Shown: piece by piece, positions 1 through 6,411 of the stretch
Layout of the letters: every line of letters starts with the position of its first letter
How positions within the stretch are numbered: position 1 is the first letter of the stretch
Source of the DNA: Gammaproteobacteria bacterium
GTDB lineage: Bacteria > Pseudomonadota > Gammaproteobacteria > Competibacterales > Competibacteraceae
DNA: 7,667 nucleotides
Assembly: GCA_003562535.1 (NCBI GenBank)
Contig: PWUP01000034.1
Span: 1 to 7,667, forward strand
Direction: 5' to 3'
Notes under the pieces: generated by a model
Told to the model about the DNA's origin: nothing
The model's input: the letters and a program-made list of their open reading frames with translations, nothing else
Database searches by the model: none
Made by a program: the position numbers and the translations under genes

Positions 1-256
1 ACAAAATTGGCACTGAAGAAATGGCGGTCAGTTTCTGACACAGATCCAGCCCATTACCGTCCGGCAGATGCACATCCAGCAGAATTAGGGTAATGGGCTA
101 AGCATGGAACAGGGCTTCTCCTTCAGCCAGATTGCCTGCCCGCAGGGTCTGCAATCCTGCGCTGCGCAACAGGTGCTCTAAGATAAGCACGGTGGTCAAA
201 TCGTCATCGACGATCAATACCAGCGGTACTCGGGGTTCAGTGCGTTGATGTTTCAT
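1..256 (-). pseudogene. Response regulator receiver gene with in-frame amber stop, partial at left edge
   Basis: Reading leftward from the ATG at 256-254, the translation begins MKHQRTEPRVPLVLIVDDD, a typical receiver start with the acidic pair near D17-D19. Codon 53 is TAG (bases 100-98). The same frame then continues without indel through PITLILLDVHLPDGNG, with phospho-acceptor D61, to base 1. The D18-to-D61 spacing is about that of CheY (13 to 57), so a single nonsense change (for example CAG to TAG) explains the stop. dcd and the TIM-barrel gene both end in TAG, so amber is a normal stop here. As written, only a 52-residue fragment lacking the phosphorylation site would be made. The gene starts 15 nt after the preceding receiver's stop, in the same frame and with no clear ribosome binding site, so it would be translated by coupling. 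A sequencing error cannot be excluded. The C-terminal part and any output domain lie outside the window. Confidence 0.72.
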
Positions 257-271
257 GAGAGAGGGGTCATG

Positions 272-667
272 TCAATCGATCAGCTTGAGTTGGCGCATAT
301 CGTTCAGTAATTTAGCTTTATGGATGGGTTTAGCCAGATAGCCATCACACAGATTGCCATAGGCGGCATGCACGTTTTTAATATCACCCAACGCCGTGAT
401 CATCATAATTTTTGCCCCTTGGGTGGAAATCACCCCTTGGGATTCTTCATGAGCGCGAATTTGGCGCAGCGCATCCTGACCGTCCAATTCAGGCATCATG
501 ATGTCTAGGCAGATCAAGTCATAAGGCTCACCCGCTTCGCGAGCTGTTGTGGCCGCGACTACGGCCTCTTTGCCGTTCACTGCAATATGGCAGATGCCAT
601 AGTCTTTGAGGATTTCCTGCAGCAGCAGGCGGCTGGTGAAGTCGTCTTCGACAATGAGTATTTTCAT
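272..667 (-). CDS. Single-domain response regulator (CheY-like receiver)
   Basis: This 131-residue protein is one receiver domain with no output domain. The acidic pocket is E7-D8-D9, the phospho-acceptor is D55 in LICLDIMMPELDG, the switch Thr is T91 (MMITA), and the conserved aromatic and Lys are Y110 and K113 (GYLAKPI). All key residues are present, so it should accept phosphate. Its ATG overlaps the stop of the hybrid kinase gene as ATGA. No strong Shine-Dalgarno precedes it, so translation is probably coupled to the kinase. The likely phosphodonor is the Hpt domain at the kinase C-terminus. Without an output domain it must act by protein contact or as a phosphate shuttle or sink, in the cytoplasm. 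The loop between beta3 and beta4 (about residues 70-86) is slightly long. The target is unknown. Confidence 0.9.
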   Translation of the reverse strand: MKILIVEDDFTSRLLLQEILKDYGICHIAVNGKEAVVAATTAREAGEPYDLICLDIMMPELDGQDALRQIRAHEESQGVISTQGAKIMMITALGDIKNVHAAYGNLCDGYLAKPIHKAKLLNDMRQLKLID

Positions 668-2760
668 AATGCGCTCTGTTCTGCTATAGCCTGTTGTAAG
701 TGTTGAAATGTGGTGTCTAAGTGCTGACCGTGAGCGCGCATGGTGTCGAGATCATCCGCCCGACCTGCGGTTTCCATGGCTAAGGCCAAAGCGTGCAGGG
801 CTTCAGCACCCACATTAGCAGCGGCTCCTTTAATCGTATGCGCTTGGCGGGTCGCTTGGGGCACATCGCCGGCTTGCAAAGCGTTGTGCAATGTAGCGAT
901 CTGTTGCGGCATATCGTTGAGAAACCCTTGCAAAATAATCTCAGCAACCGCTGTATCGCCCATTAAGCGCTCCAGTAGATCAGCATGATTAAAGTTCGGT
1001 GTCGGGTCGGTGCTGGTTGCGGCTGGGGAGGGTTGCGACATCGTGACGCCCTCGTGAGGTTGATGGGTTAACCAAGTGCGCAATTTATCGGCTATGCGCT
1101 GCGGTGAAATGGGTTTAGACAGGTAGTCGTTCATGCCCGCCGCCAGACATTTTTCCTGATCTCCCTTCAGGGCATGAGCCGTCATGGCGATGATCGGGAT
1201 GTTTTGATTATGCACTCCGCACACGGCATGGCGAATCTGTCGGGTGGCAGCCAATCCGTCCATCTCGGGCATTTGCACATCCATTAAAATCAAATCATAA
1301 GGCAACATATTTAGGGCGGCCAGCACCTCACGGCCATTGGCCACAGCATCCGCGCTAACACCGAGTTTTTTGAGTATGCCCAGCGCCACCTGTTGGTTGG
1401 TGATATGGTCTTCAGCGACTAAAACCCGCGCTTTATATGCCGAGAAATTAGGCAAAGTGGCAGGAGTGACGGCTGGCGGTTGGGGGGTGGATGGGGGTTT
1501 AGAACGGTTGTGGGCGCTATGCTGACTGAGCTTCGATTTGCTAAAACATACGGTGAACCAAAAGGTTGATCCCTGACCCTCAACACTGTCCACGCCAATA
1601 TCGCCGTCCATCAGAGTCACCAATTCTTTGCAAATGGCCAAGCCCAGTCCTGTGCCGCCAAATTGACGGGTGTTGGACTCATCCACTTGGGAGAACTTGG
1701 TAAACAGCTTGTCAATGCCCTGCTCGGGAATGCCGATGCCGGTATCGTTGACACGAAACTGCAAAGCTACGCGACTCGTGGCCTGCGGCTGTTGTTCAGC
1801 CAGGGTGACTCGGACGGCTACCTGACCTTGCGGGGTCAGTACGCTGTCTTTTGGGGTGAATTTGATGGCATTGCTCACTAGATTGGTGAGAATTTGCCGC
1901 AAACGTCCGGGATCACCGCGGAGCTGATTGGGCACCTCAGCCGCCACTGTGCAGCTAAAGTCCAAGCCCTTAGCGTCGGCAGACGGGCGCAGGCTATCGG
2001 TGACCTCGTCGAGCAGATGCAGTAAATCAAACTCCAAGATTTCCAGCTCGGTTTTCCCAGCCTCAATTTTGGAAAAATCTAGAATATTATTGATTAACGT
2101 CAGCAGTGCCTCACCGCTAGAGCGGATAATGTCGGCATAACGACGTTGATTTTCTGATAAATCCGTATCAAGCAGCAACCCAGTCATACCAATAACGCCG
2201 TTTAGTGGGGTGCGAATTTCATGGCTCATATTGGCTAGAAATTGGCTTTTGGCCTGATTGGCTTGCTCCGCTTTAGCCACGGCTCGATCCAGTTCGAGAT
2301 TTTTGTGTTCGAGGTGTTGTTCGGCCAGTTTGCGGTCGGTGATGTCTTCAAAGGCCACCCCAATATGCTGGTCAGGCAAGGGAAAGGCTTTAACCGCAAA
2401 GTAGCGGTTCATACTCTGTTGGTCAGTATCGAAAGTCTGTGCCTGACCGCTGCGGATGATCTCGGCGTAGCGTTGCGGAATCTGTACAGCGCGCAACGTC
2501 GGAAAATTCTCATCGAGCGTTTTGCCCACCACATCGTGCGCCCTGATGCCGGTGATGAGTTCACTGGCTGGGTTGGCATAACGCAGACGTAAACTGCGGT
2601 CATCGTTACAGTCTTCAAGGTGAAAGATATACAGTCCAAGCTGAATATTTTCCACAATATTATGGGATTGTTTCAACTGTGCTTTCAGTTGTTCATAATA
2701 GCTCTTTTCTGAAGTCACAGAATCGACAGAGCGGTTGCCGGTGGGTGTTTGAGCATGCAT
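664..2760 (-). CDS. Hybrid sensor histidine kinase, PAS-HisKA-HATPase-REC-Hpt, soluble
   Basis: This 698-residue protein begins with a short coiled segment (about 18-35) and a PAS-like domain (about 36-143, ending VAFEDITDRK). A coiled-coil linker (144-172) leads to the HisKA domain with phospho-acceptor H180 (NMSHEIRTPLNG). The ATPase domain shows the N box (N293 and N297), the G1 motif DTGIG (339-343), the F box around 353-358 and the G2 motif GGTGLGL (368-374). A Pro/Ser-rich linker (about 410-440) precedes a receiver with E450-D451, D494, T527 and K549. A C-terminal Hpt carries H641 in HTIKGAAANVGA. The order matches the BarA/ArcB class, but no transmembrane segment or HAMP is visible, so the signal should be cytoplasmic, sensed by the PAS or by a partner. 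All phosphorelay residues are intact. No strong ribosome binding site precedes the start. It heads an operon with two receivers. Confidence 0.93.
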   Translation of the reverse strand: MHAQTPTGNRSVDSVTSEKSYYEQLKAQLKQSHNIVENIQLGLYIFHLEDCNDDRSLRLRYANPASELITGIRAHDVVGKTLDENFPTLRAVQIPQRYAEIIRSGQAQTFDTDQQSMNRYFAVKAFPLPDQHIGVAFEDITDRKLAEQHLEHKNLELDRAVAKAEQANQAKSQFLANMSHEIRTPLNGVIGMTGLLLDTDLSENQRRYADIIRSSGEALLTLINNILDFSKIEAGKTELEILEFDLLHLLDEVTDSLRPSADAKGLDFSCTVAAEVPNQLRGDPGRLRQILTNLVSNAIKFTPKDSVLTPQGQVAVRVTLAEQQPQATSRVALQFRVNDTGIGIPEQGIDKLFTKFSQVDESNTRQFGGTGLGLAICKELVTLMDGDIGVDSVEGQGSTFWFTVCFSKSKLSQHSAHNRSKPPSTPQPPAVTPATLPNFSAYKARVLVAEDHITNQQVALGILKKLGVSADAVANGREVLAALNMLPYDLILMDVQMPEMDGLAATRQIRHAVCGVHNQNIPIIAMTAHALKGDQEKCLAAGMNDYLSKPISPQRIADKLRTWLTHQPHEGVTMSQPSPAATSTDPTPNFNHADLLERLMGDTAVAEIILQGFLNDMPQQIATLHNALQAGDVPQATRQAHTIKGAAANVGAEALHALALAMETAGRADDLDTMRAHGQHLDTTFQHLQQAIAEQSAL

Positions 2761-2801
2761 GAGGTGTCCAGCACTGCGAGTATTGAGTTTAATTATGGTG
2801 C

Positions 2802-2830
2802 ATTATGTGAGTCTTGAACAGGTACGGCAA
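2802..2830 (-). promoter_or_regulatory. Candidate sigma70 promoter of the kinase operon
   Basis: On the minus strand, TTGCCG (bases 2830-2825) is followed after exactly 17 bases by CATAAT (2807-2802), which matches the -10 consensus at five of six positions. Transcription would start near 2795, leaving a leader of about 35 bases before the ATG at 2760. A second CATAAT lies at 2797-2792. The assignment rests on consensus matching only. Confidence 0.5.
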
Positions 2831-2850
2831 CCGTGGCCTTTATTACTCGG

Positions 2851-2856
2851 TATAAT
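2851..2856 (+). promoter_or_regulatory. Candidate -10 element (TATAAT) for the cytochrome gene
   Basis: A perfect TATAAT sits 33 bases upstream of the preferred ATG at 2890, which would give a leader of roughly 27 bases. No good -35 box lies 16-18 bases upstream (CAACCG at 2828-2833), so an activator may be needed if the site is real. A start here would exclude the upstream GTG at 2833 from the transcript. Confidence 0.4.
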
Positions 2857-2877
2857 AACGCTTGGGATCGCCATTAT

Positions 2878-2883
2878 AAGGGG
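2878..2883 (+). promoter_or_regulatory. Ribosome binding site deciding the cytochrome start
   Basis: AAGGGG lies 6 bases before the ATG at 2890. It favours this ATG over the in-frame GTG at 2833, which has no comparable site. The ATG also places a normal lipoprotein signal peptide at the N-terminus. Confidence 0.65.
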
Positions 2884-2889
2884 TATGCT

Positions 2890-4308
2890 ATGCGCACTCT
2901 ACATTGCAGTTTCTTCAAGCTATCCATAGTGCTACTGGCTGGAGGCATAATACTGAGCGGTTGTAGCGAACCGTCCGCCCCTTTGCCGGTGACTATCGCC
3001 GAGCCAGGGCCGATACCGGCGACAGCCCAGCGCCCTGGTGATCCCGACGCGGGCTATACCACTCTGGTCAACCGCGGCTACGTCAGTTGCGGCATCCCGT
3101 ACTCAGCGTTTCGCGCCAGCAGCGGTGATGTACCCGTACTGCATCCCCTGCCCGGTCGCCAAGGGCGCAATGCCGAATTGCCCCACACCCTGAACGCCAC
3201 CACCAATGCCGATGGAGTCGAGCTGGTGGTCAGCAATTGCCTGAGCTGCCATGCTGCCAAATTCGACGGCGAGCTGGTCATCGGTTTAGGTAACGCCTTT
3301 ATGGATTTCACCGAGGATGCGGCTATCGGGGCAGAACTGATTGGCGCTTGGGTCGAAGACGGACCAGAAGCGACCGCTTGGGCGAAATGGGCGGATCGCA
3401 TCGGTGCCATCGCGCCGTATATGCGCACCGACACCGTTGGTGTTAATCCCGCGCCTAATCTCACTCTGGCCTTAATGGCGCATCGTGACCCGGAAACCCT
3501 GGCTTGGTACAACGAGCCGCAGATGGAACCACCGCCTACCGATCCCCTGCCGACCAAAGTGCCGCCGTGGTGGCGGATGCAGCATAAACACGCCATGTTT
3601 TACAACGCTATGGGGCGCGGTGATCACACCCGTTACATGATGATGAAAGCGCTGGTGTGTACTGATGATCTCGATGAGGCGAGGGAAATCGCCGCTTGGT
3701 TTGACGATGTCCGCGCCTATATTGCCCGTCTGCCGCCCCCGGCCTATCCTTACCCCATTGATCATGACCTGGCCGAACAAGGTCGGGAGGTCTTCGAACG
3801 AACCTGTAGCGACTGCCACGGCACCTATGGCGCAGCACGTCACTATCCCAATGAACTGGTTGCCCTAGACAAAATCGGCACCGATCCGGCCTACGCCCAA
3901 CAGGCGGTTGAGGCTGAGCGCTTTGCCCGCTGGTTTAATCAATCGTTTTACGGCCAAGGGGCTGAGGCGCGTCCCGGCCTGGGTTACGTCGCCCCGCCGC
4001 TGGACGGGGTATGGGCGACCGCCCCGTATTTACATAATGCTTCCGTGCCCAGTATTGCCGTATTGCTCAATAGCCCCCAGCGCCCGACCTATTGGCGCTG
4101 GACGGCTGAGCGCCGTTATGATCCAGAAACCTTGGGCTGGACGTATGAGCGTTTGGATGCCGGCCAACAGGCGGCTGATGGTCCCGAGGAGGCACGGCAG
4201 ATTTACGACACCACTCGTTATGGTTATGGTAATCAGGGTCACACCGCCGGCGATAAACTCAGCGAGGACGAACGCCGTGCGGTGCTCGAATATTTGAAAA
4301 CGCTTTGA
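2890..4308 (+). CDS. Di-haem c-type cytochrome lipoprotein (RoxA/di-haem peroxidase-like superfamily)
   Basis: From the ATG at 2890 the product is 472 residues. An in-frame GTG at 2833 would add 19 residues, but the Shine-Dalgarno and signal peptide support 2890. The N-terminus is a lipoprotein signal: basic/polar start, hydrophobic core, then lipobox LSGC with lipidated C25. The next residue is Ser rather than Asp, so outer-membrane sorting is expected. Two CXXCH haem sites are present: CLSCH at 117-121 and CSDCH at 306-310. The C-terminal signature APPLDGVWATAPYLHNASVP (368-387) and the end LSEDERRAVLEYLKTL resemble large di-haem cytochromes related to RoxA and bacterial cytochrome c peroxidases. 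It should be exported and loaded with two covalent haems in the periplasm, acting in electron transfer or as an oxidase/peroxidase. Substrate is unknown, and rubber oxygenase activity should not be assumed: RoxA is longer (about 680 residues, from memory). It is divergent from the kinase operon. Confidence 0.85.
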   Translation: MRTLHCSFFKLSIVLLAGGIILSGCSEPSAPLPVTIAEPGPIPATAQRPGDPDAGYTTLVNRGYVSCGIPYSAFRASSGDVPVLHPLPGRQGRNAELPHTLNATTNADGVELVVSNCLSCHAAKFDGELVIGLGNAFMDFTEDAAIGAELIGAWVEDGPEATAWAKWADRIGAIAPYMRTDTVGVNPAPNLTLALMAHRDPETLAWYNEPQMEPPPTDPLPTKVPPWWRMQHKHAMFYNAMGRGDHTRYMMMKALVCTDDLDEAREIAAWFDDVRAYIARLPPPAYPYPIDHDLAEQGREVFERTCSDCHGTYGAARHYPNELVALDKIGTDPAYAQQAVEAERFARWFNQSFYGQGAEARPGLGYVAPPLDGVWATAPYLHNASVPSIAVLLNSPQRPTYWRWTAERRYDPETLGWTYERLDAGQQAADGPEEARQIYDTTRYGYGNQGHTAGDKLSEDERRAVLEYLKTL

Positions 4309-4327
4309 CATTCTCCCTGATCTCAAG

Positions 4328-4364
4328 GTATCTCGTTCCCACGCTCCTGCGTGGGAATGCATAC
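4328..4364. repeat. REP-like palindrome 1
   Basis: The core is a 9-bp perfect stem, TTCCCACGC (4336-4344) and GCGTGGGAA (4349-4357), around a TCCT loop. It is extended by a C-G and a G-T pair and by outer GTAT/ATAC arms (4328-4331 and 4361-4364). It lies just after the cytochrome stop. No U tract follows, so it is not a classic terminator, though it could stabilise the 3' end of the cytochrome mRNA. From memory, GTTCCCACGC-type palindromes recur between genes in several gammaproteobacteria. Confidence 0.65.
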
Positions 4365-4435
4365 GGAGCTCACTCATGGGCAGAAGCCGTTTACAACGCT
4401 GACGGTAGTGCATTGGATTCCAGAGGATGCCATGT

Positions 4436-4467
4436 GTGCGATTACGCTGCCGCTAATCGCACCTACG
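4436..4467. repeat. REP-like palindrome 2 with CCTACG tail
   Basis: A perfect 9-bp stem, GTGCGATTA (4436-4444) and TAATCGCAC (4454-4462), encloses a 9-base loop and is followed by CTACG. It ends 13 bases before the J-domain gene start, so a hairpin here would lie in that gene's leader. The tail and arm polarity resemble those of the palindrome at 6339-6365, suggesting a common repeat family. Copy number elsewhere in the genome is unknown. Confidence 0.6.
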
Positions 4468-4480
4468 CGGGCTTAACTTA

Positions 4481-5656
4481 ATGGCAGTGATGAAAAAACC
4501 CCGTACTCACTACGATAATCTTCAAGTGGCCGAGACGGCCAGCCCGGAAGTGATCCGTAGGGCGTATAAAGTCTTATCCCAACGCTGGCATCCGGATAAA
4601 AATCCTCAGCAGCGCGACAAGGCGGAGCGCATCTGCATCATGCTCAATGAAGCCTATGCCGTGCTCTCCGATCCGGTGCGTCGGGCTAAACATGACCGCT
4701 GGATTACCCTGCAACGCGCCGCTGCCGCCAAACAGGCCGAACACCAGCGCCAAGCCGCGCAGGAATTAGCGCGTGTGGCTAAGCGTTACAGCACAATCGG
4801 CCAATCGGGAGCCGAAGCGGCTTCTCCTAAGTCGGCTAAGCCGGTAAAGCCTGCTAAGATTATCAATCTAGAACATAAGCTTCCCCCACTGCGTGCAGCC
4901 ACTACCACTCGCTCACGATCATCGGCACAGCGCCAACGCCAGTTGCTTACCCTGATGTTGGGTGCGGGGTTAATCGCGCTGCTGTATTTTTGGCCGGCCG
5001 TGGATCCGTATTACTCACCACCGCCCACTGAGCCAGTGGTAAACCCAGAGGATGCACTGGCCACCTTACCGTCTCTAGCCGATGACCCACCCCAACCGTC
5101 GGATCAGGATGACCCGTTTTCCGATGATCCGTTGCCCATTATTGTTGAATCATTAACAACGACTGCACCGCCATTAATTGCCGAGCGCTACCGAGTGTAC
5201 GGTGCTGCTGAAGACCGGATCGAAGATACCCAGACGGGTTTGTACTGGATGCGCTGTAGTGTCGGTCAGGAGTGGGACGGTGAGACCTGTGTGGGTAATG
5301 CGCAGTTATACACCTGGGAGCAAGCGTGGCAATTGGCCGCTGAGCGGCCCACTAAGCGCCTACCCCACATTGAAGAACTGCGCACACTGGTGTACTGCTC
5401 CAGCGGCTATCCCACAGTATTCAATACCGGCCATAATGTCGCCTGCTCTGGGGATTATCAGCGTCCCACCGTCGTGAGTGACGCTTTCCCCAATACTCCA
5501 GCCGCCGCGTTTTGGGCTTCACCGTTTAGCGGTGACAGCGAACGCGCATGGTTTACGTTTTTCTACAGTGGGCATTCCAGCACTGGGGCAAAAACCAGCC
5601 ATTTTCGGGTGCGTTTTGTGTATGAAAAAGAATGGGTAAACTATTCTGACTATTAA
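4481..5656 (+). CDS. Membrane-anchored J-domain protein with C-terminal DUF1566 (Lcl_C-like) domain
   Basis: This 391-residue protein starts with a J-domain (about residues 9-75) including the HPD motif at 37-39 (RWHPDKNP) and helix IV (LSDPVRRAKHDRW). It should therefore stimulate a DnaK-type Hsp70 in the cytoplasm. A charged, Ala/Gln/Lys-rich region (76-154) follows. One transmembrane helix spans about 155-172, with Arg residues on its N-terminal side, so the C-terminus should be periplasmic. An acidic, Pro-rich linker (174-230) leads to a DUF1566/Lcl_C-like domain (about 236-380) with TGLYWMRCS, RLPHIEEL and AFWASPFS. It contains C259, C270, C306 and C322, which could form disulfides. The G/F and zinc-finger regions of true DnaJ are absent. 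An alternative ATG at 4490 would remove three residues, and neither start has a clear ribosome binding site. It is 16 nt from the next gene, suggesting cotranscription. Its role is not known. Confidence 0.85.
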   Translation: MAVMKKPRTHYDNLQVAETASPEVIRRAYKVLSQRWHPDKNPQQRDKAERICIMLNEAYAVLSDPVRRAKHDRWITLQRAAAAKQAEHQRQAAQELARVAKRYSTIGQSGAEAASPKSAKPVKPAKIINLEHKLPPLRAATTTRSRSSAQRQRQLLTLMLGAGLIALLYFWPAVDPYYSPPPTEPVVNPEDALATLPSLADDPPQPSDQDDPFSDDPLPIIVESLTTTAPPLIAERYRVYGAAEDRIEDTQTGLYWMRCSVGQEWDGETCVGNAQLYTWEQAWQLAAERPTKRLPHIEELRTLVYCSSGYPTVFNTGHNVACSGDYQRPTVVSDAFPNTPAAAFWASPFSGDSERAWFTFFYSGHSSTGAKTSHFRVRFVYEKEWVNYSDY

Positions 5657-5672
5657 CGCTAACGGGTGCTGA

Positions 5673-6365
5673 ATGGACTTTATTTTTATGCTAACCCGTG
5701 ATGATCGCACTTTAAGCGACGGTCTGGCGGTTGTTGATGCCGTCGCTTCTCTGGGTTTGCCGCACATCGGGTTTAAGGACACCGGCGTCGATCATGCAAC
5801 GCTGCGCCTGCTTAACCAACGCATTCGCGCCAGCGGGGCACGCAGCTATCTGGAAATCGTCAGCACTGAACGCTCTGCGGCGCTGGATTCCGCTCGGTTA
5901 GCGGTGGACATCGGCGTGGATGGTGTGCTCGGCGGGACATGGGTACCAGAAACCTTGGCCTTATTAGCCGATCGTCGTATGGCGTATTATCCCTTTCCCG
6001 GCCTACCGCTAGGGCATCCGACGGTATTGCGTGGCTCTCCCCAACGCATCATGAGCGATTGCCAGCGCTTCATCGCTCAAGGATGTGCCGGTGTGGATTT
6101 ACTGGCCTATCGGGCGGTTGAGGCCGCACCGCTGGACTTAGTCCGGCAGGCTCGCCAGGCTTTAGGCCACCACGGACGGCTGATTTGCGCCGGTGGCATT
6201 GACTCCATTGAGCGGATTCAGGCGTTGCACACCGCAGGCTGTGACGCCTTTACCGTTGGGTCAGCGGTCTTCAGCGGTGCGTTTTGCCGCGGTACTTTGC
6301 AAGATCAACTGACGACGGTGCTCGCGGCTGTAGATGGTGGGGTGGGCACGGCGCGCCCACCCTAG
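5673..6365 (+). CDS. HisA/HisF-like phosphate-binding TIM-barrel protein, function unknown
   Basis: This 230-residue protein has the size and pattern of a single (beta/alpha)8 barrel. The early strands read FIFMLTRDD, HIGFKD (31-36) and YLEIVST (59-65), followed by GVDGVLGGTW (81-90). The C-terminal half carries the paired phosphate-binding loops typical of HisA/HisF/TrpC-like barrels: ICAGGID (171-177) and FTVGSAVF (193-200). K35, D36 and E61 are plausible active-site residues by position, which is inference. It is not a canonical HisA or HisF, because no his genes are nearby and the N-terminal half does not read like either. The substrate is probably a small phosphorylated metabolite. It lies 16 nt after the J-domain gene with only a weak GGGTG upstream. 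The last nine residues (GGVGTARPP) and the TAG stop fall in a REP-like palindrome, so the ancestral C-terminus may have differed. Confidence 0.78.
   Translation: MDFIFMLTRDDRTLSDGLAVVDAVASLGLPHIGFKDTGVDHATLRLLNQRIRASGARSYLEIVSTERSAALDSARLAVDIGVDGVLGGTWVPETLALLADRRMAYYPFPGLPLGHPTVLRGSPQRIMSDCQRFIAQGCAGVDLLAYRAVEAAPLDLVRQARQALGHHGRLICAGGIDSIERIQALHTAGCDAFTVGSAVFSGAFCRGTLQDQLTTVLAAVDGGVGTARPP
6339..6365. repeat. REP-like palindrome 3 overlapping the end of the TIM-barrel gene
   Basis: GGGTGGGC (6340-6347) and GCCCACCC (6355-6362) form an 8-bp G/C-rich stem around a 7-base loop, with a further G-T pair at 6339/6363 and a CCCTAG tail. The final codons and the TAG stop of the TIM-barrel gene lie inside it. 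From memory, GGTGGGCA...TGCCCACCCTA palindromes are dispersed repeats in gammaproteobacteria. Confidence 0.6.
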
Positions 6366-6368
6366 TGT

Positions 6369-6386
6369 GCCCAGAATGGGCTAATT
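6369..6386 (+). terminator. Weak candidate terminator hairpin between convergent genes
   Basis: GCCCA (6369-6373), loop GAA and TGGGC (6377-6381) are followed by TAATTT. The stem is only 5 bp and the T run is imperfect. It lies just after the TIM-barrel stop in the 46-base gap before the convergent dcd stop, where a terminator would be expected. Confidence 0.3.
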
Positions 6387-6411
6387 TGATGACTGCGATT
6401 CAGTTGCTCAA

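Noticed and set aside
98..100. Amber readthrough or recoding (for example pyrrolysine) in the second receiver
   Set aside because: TAG terminates dcd and the TIM-barrel gene in this window, no recoding structure was seen, and the receiver family needs no special residue here.
2242..2592. 116-codon plus-strand open frame opposite the PAS region of the kinase
   Set aside because: It is antisense to well-supported PAS and coiled-coil coding sequence and shows no motif of its own.
2833..2889. In-frame GTG start at 2833 giving a 491-residue cytochrome
   Set aside because: It has no ribosome binding site, would put 19 polar residues before a lipoprotein signal peptide, and lies upstream of a perfect TATAAT. 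The ATG at 2890 with AAGGGG is better.
3078..3596. 172-codon minus-strand open frame inside the cytochrome gene
   Set aside because: It is a shadow of the cytochrome coding strand, which has clear haem motifs. Its translation has no recognisable domain and no ribosome binding site.
4305..4334. Perfect TTGACA at 4305-4310 with TATCTC 18 bases later as a promoter for the J-domain gene
   Set aside because: The -10 matches only three of six positions and overlaps the REP-like hairpin. The TTGACA also contains the cytochrome stop, so the match may be chance.
4336..4357. Intrinsic terminator after the cytochrome gene
   Set aside because: The stem is strong but no T run follows, and the symmetric arms with outer GTAT/ATAC fit a REP-like repeat better.
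4030..4413. 127-codon minus-strand open frame across the cytochrome end and REP-like palindrome
   Set aside because: It reads through the repeat and the reverse of a confirmed gene, with no family resemblance.
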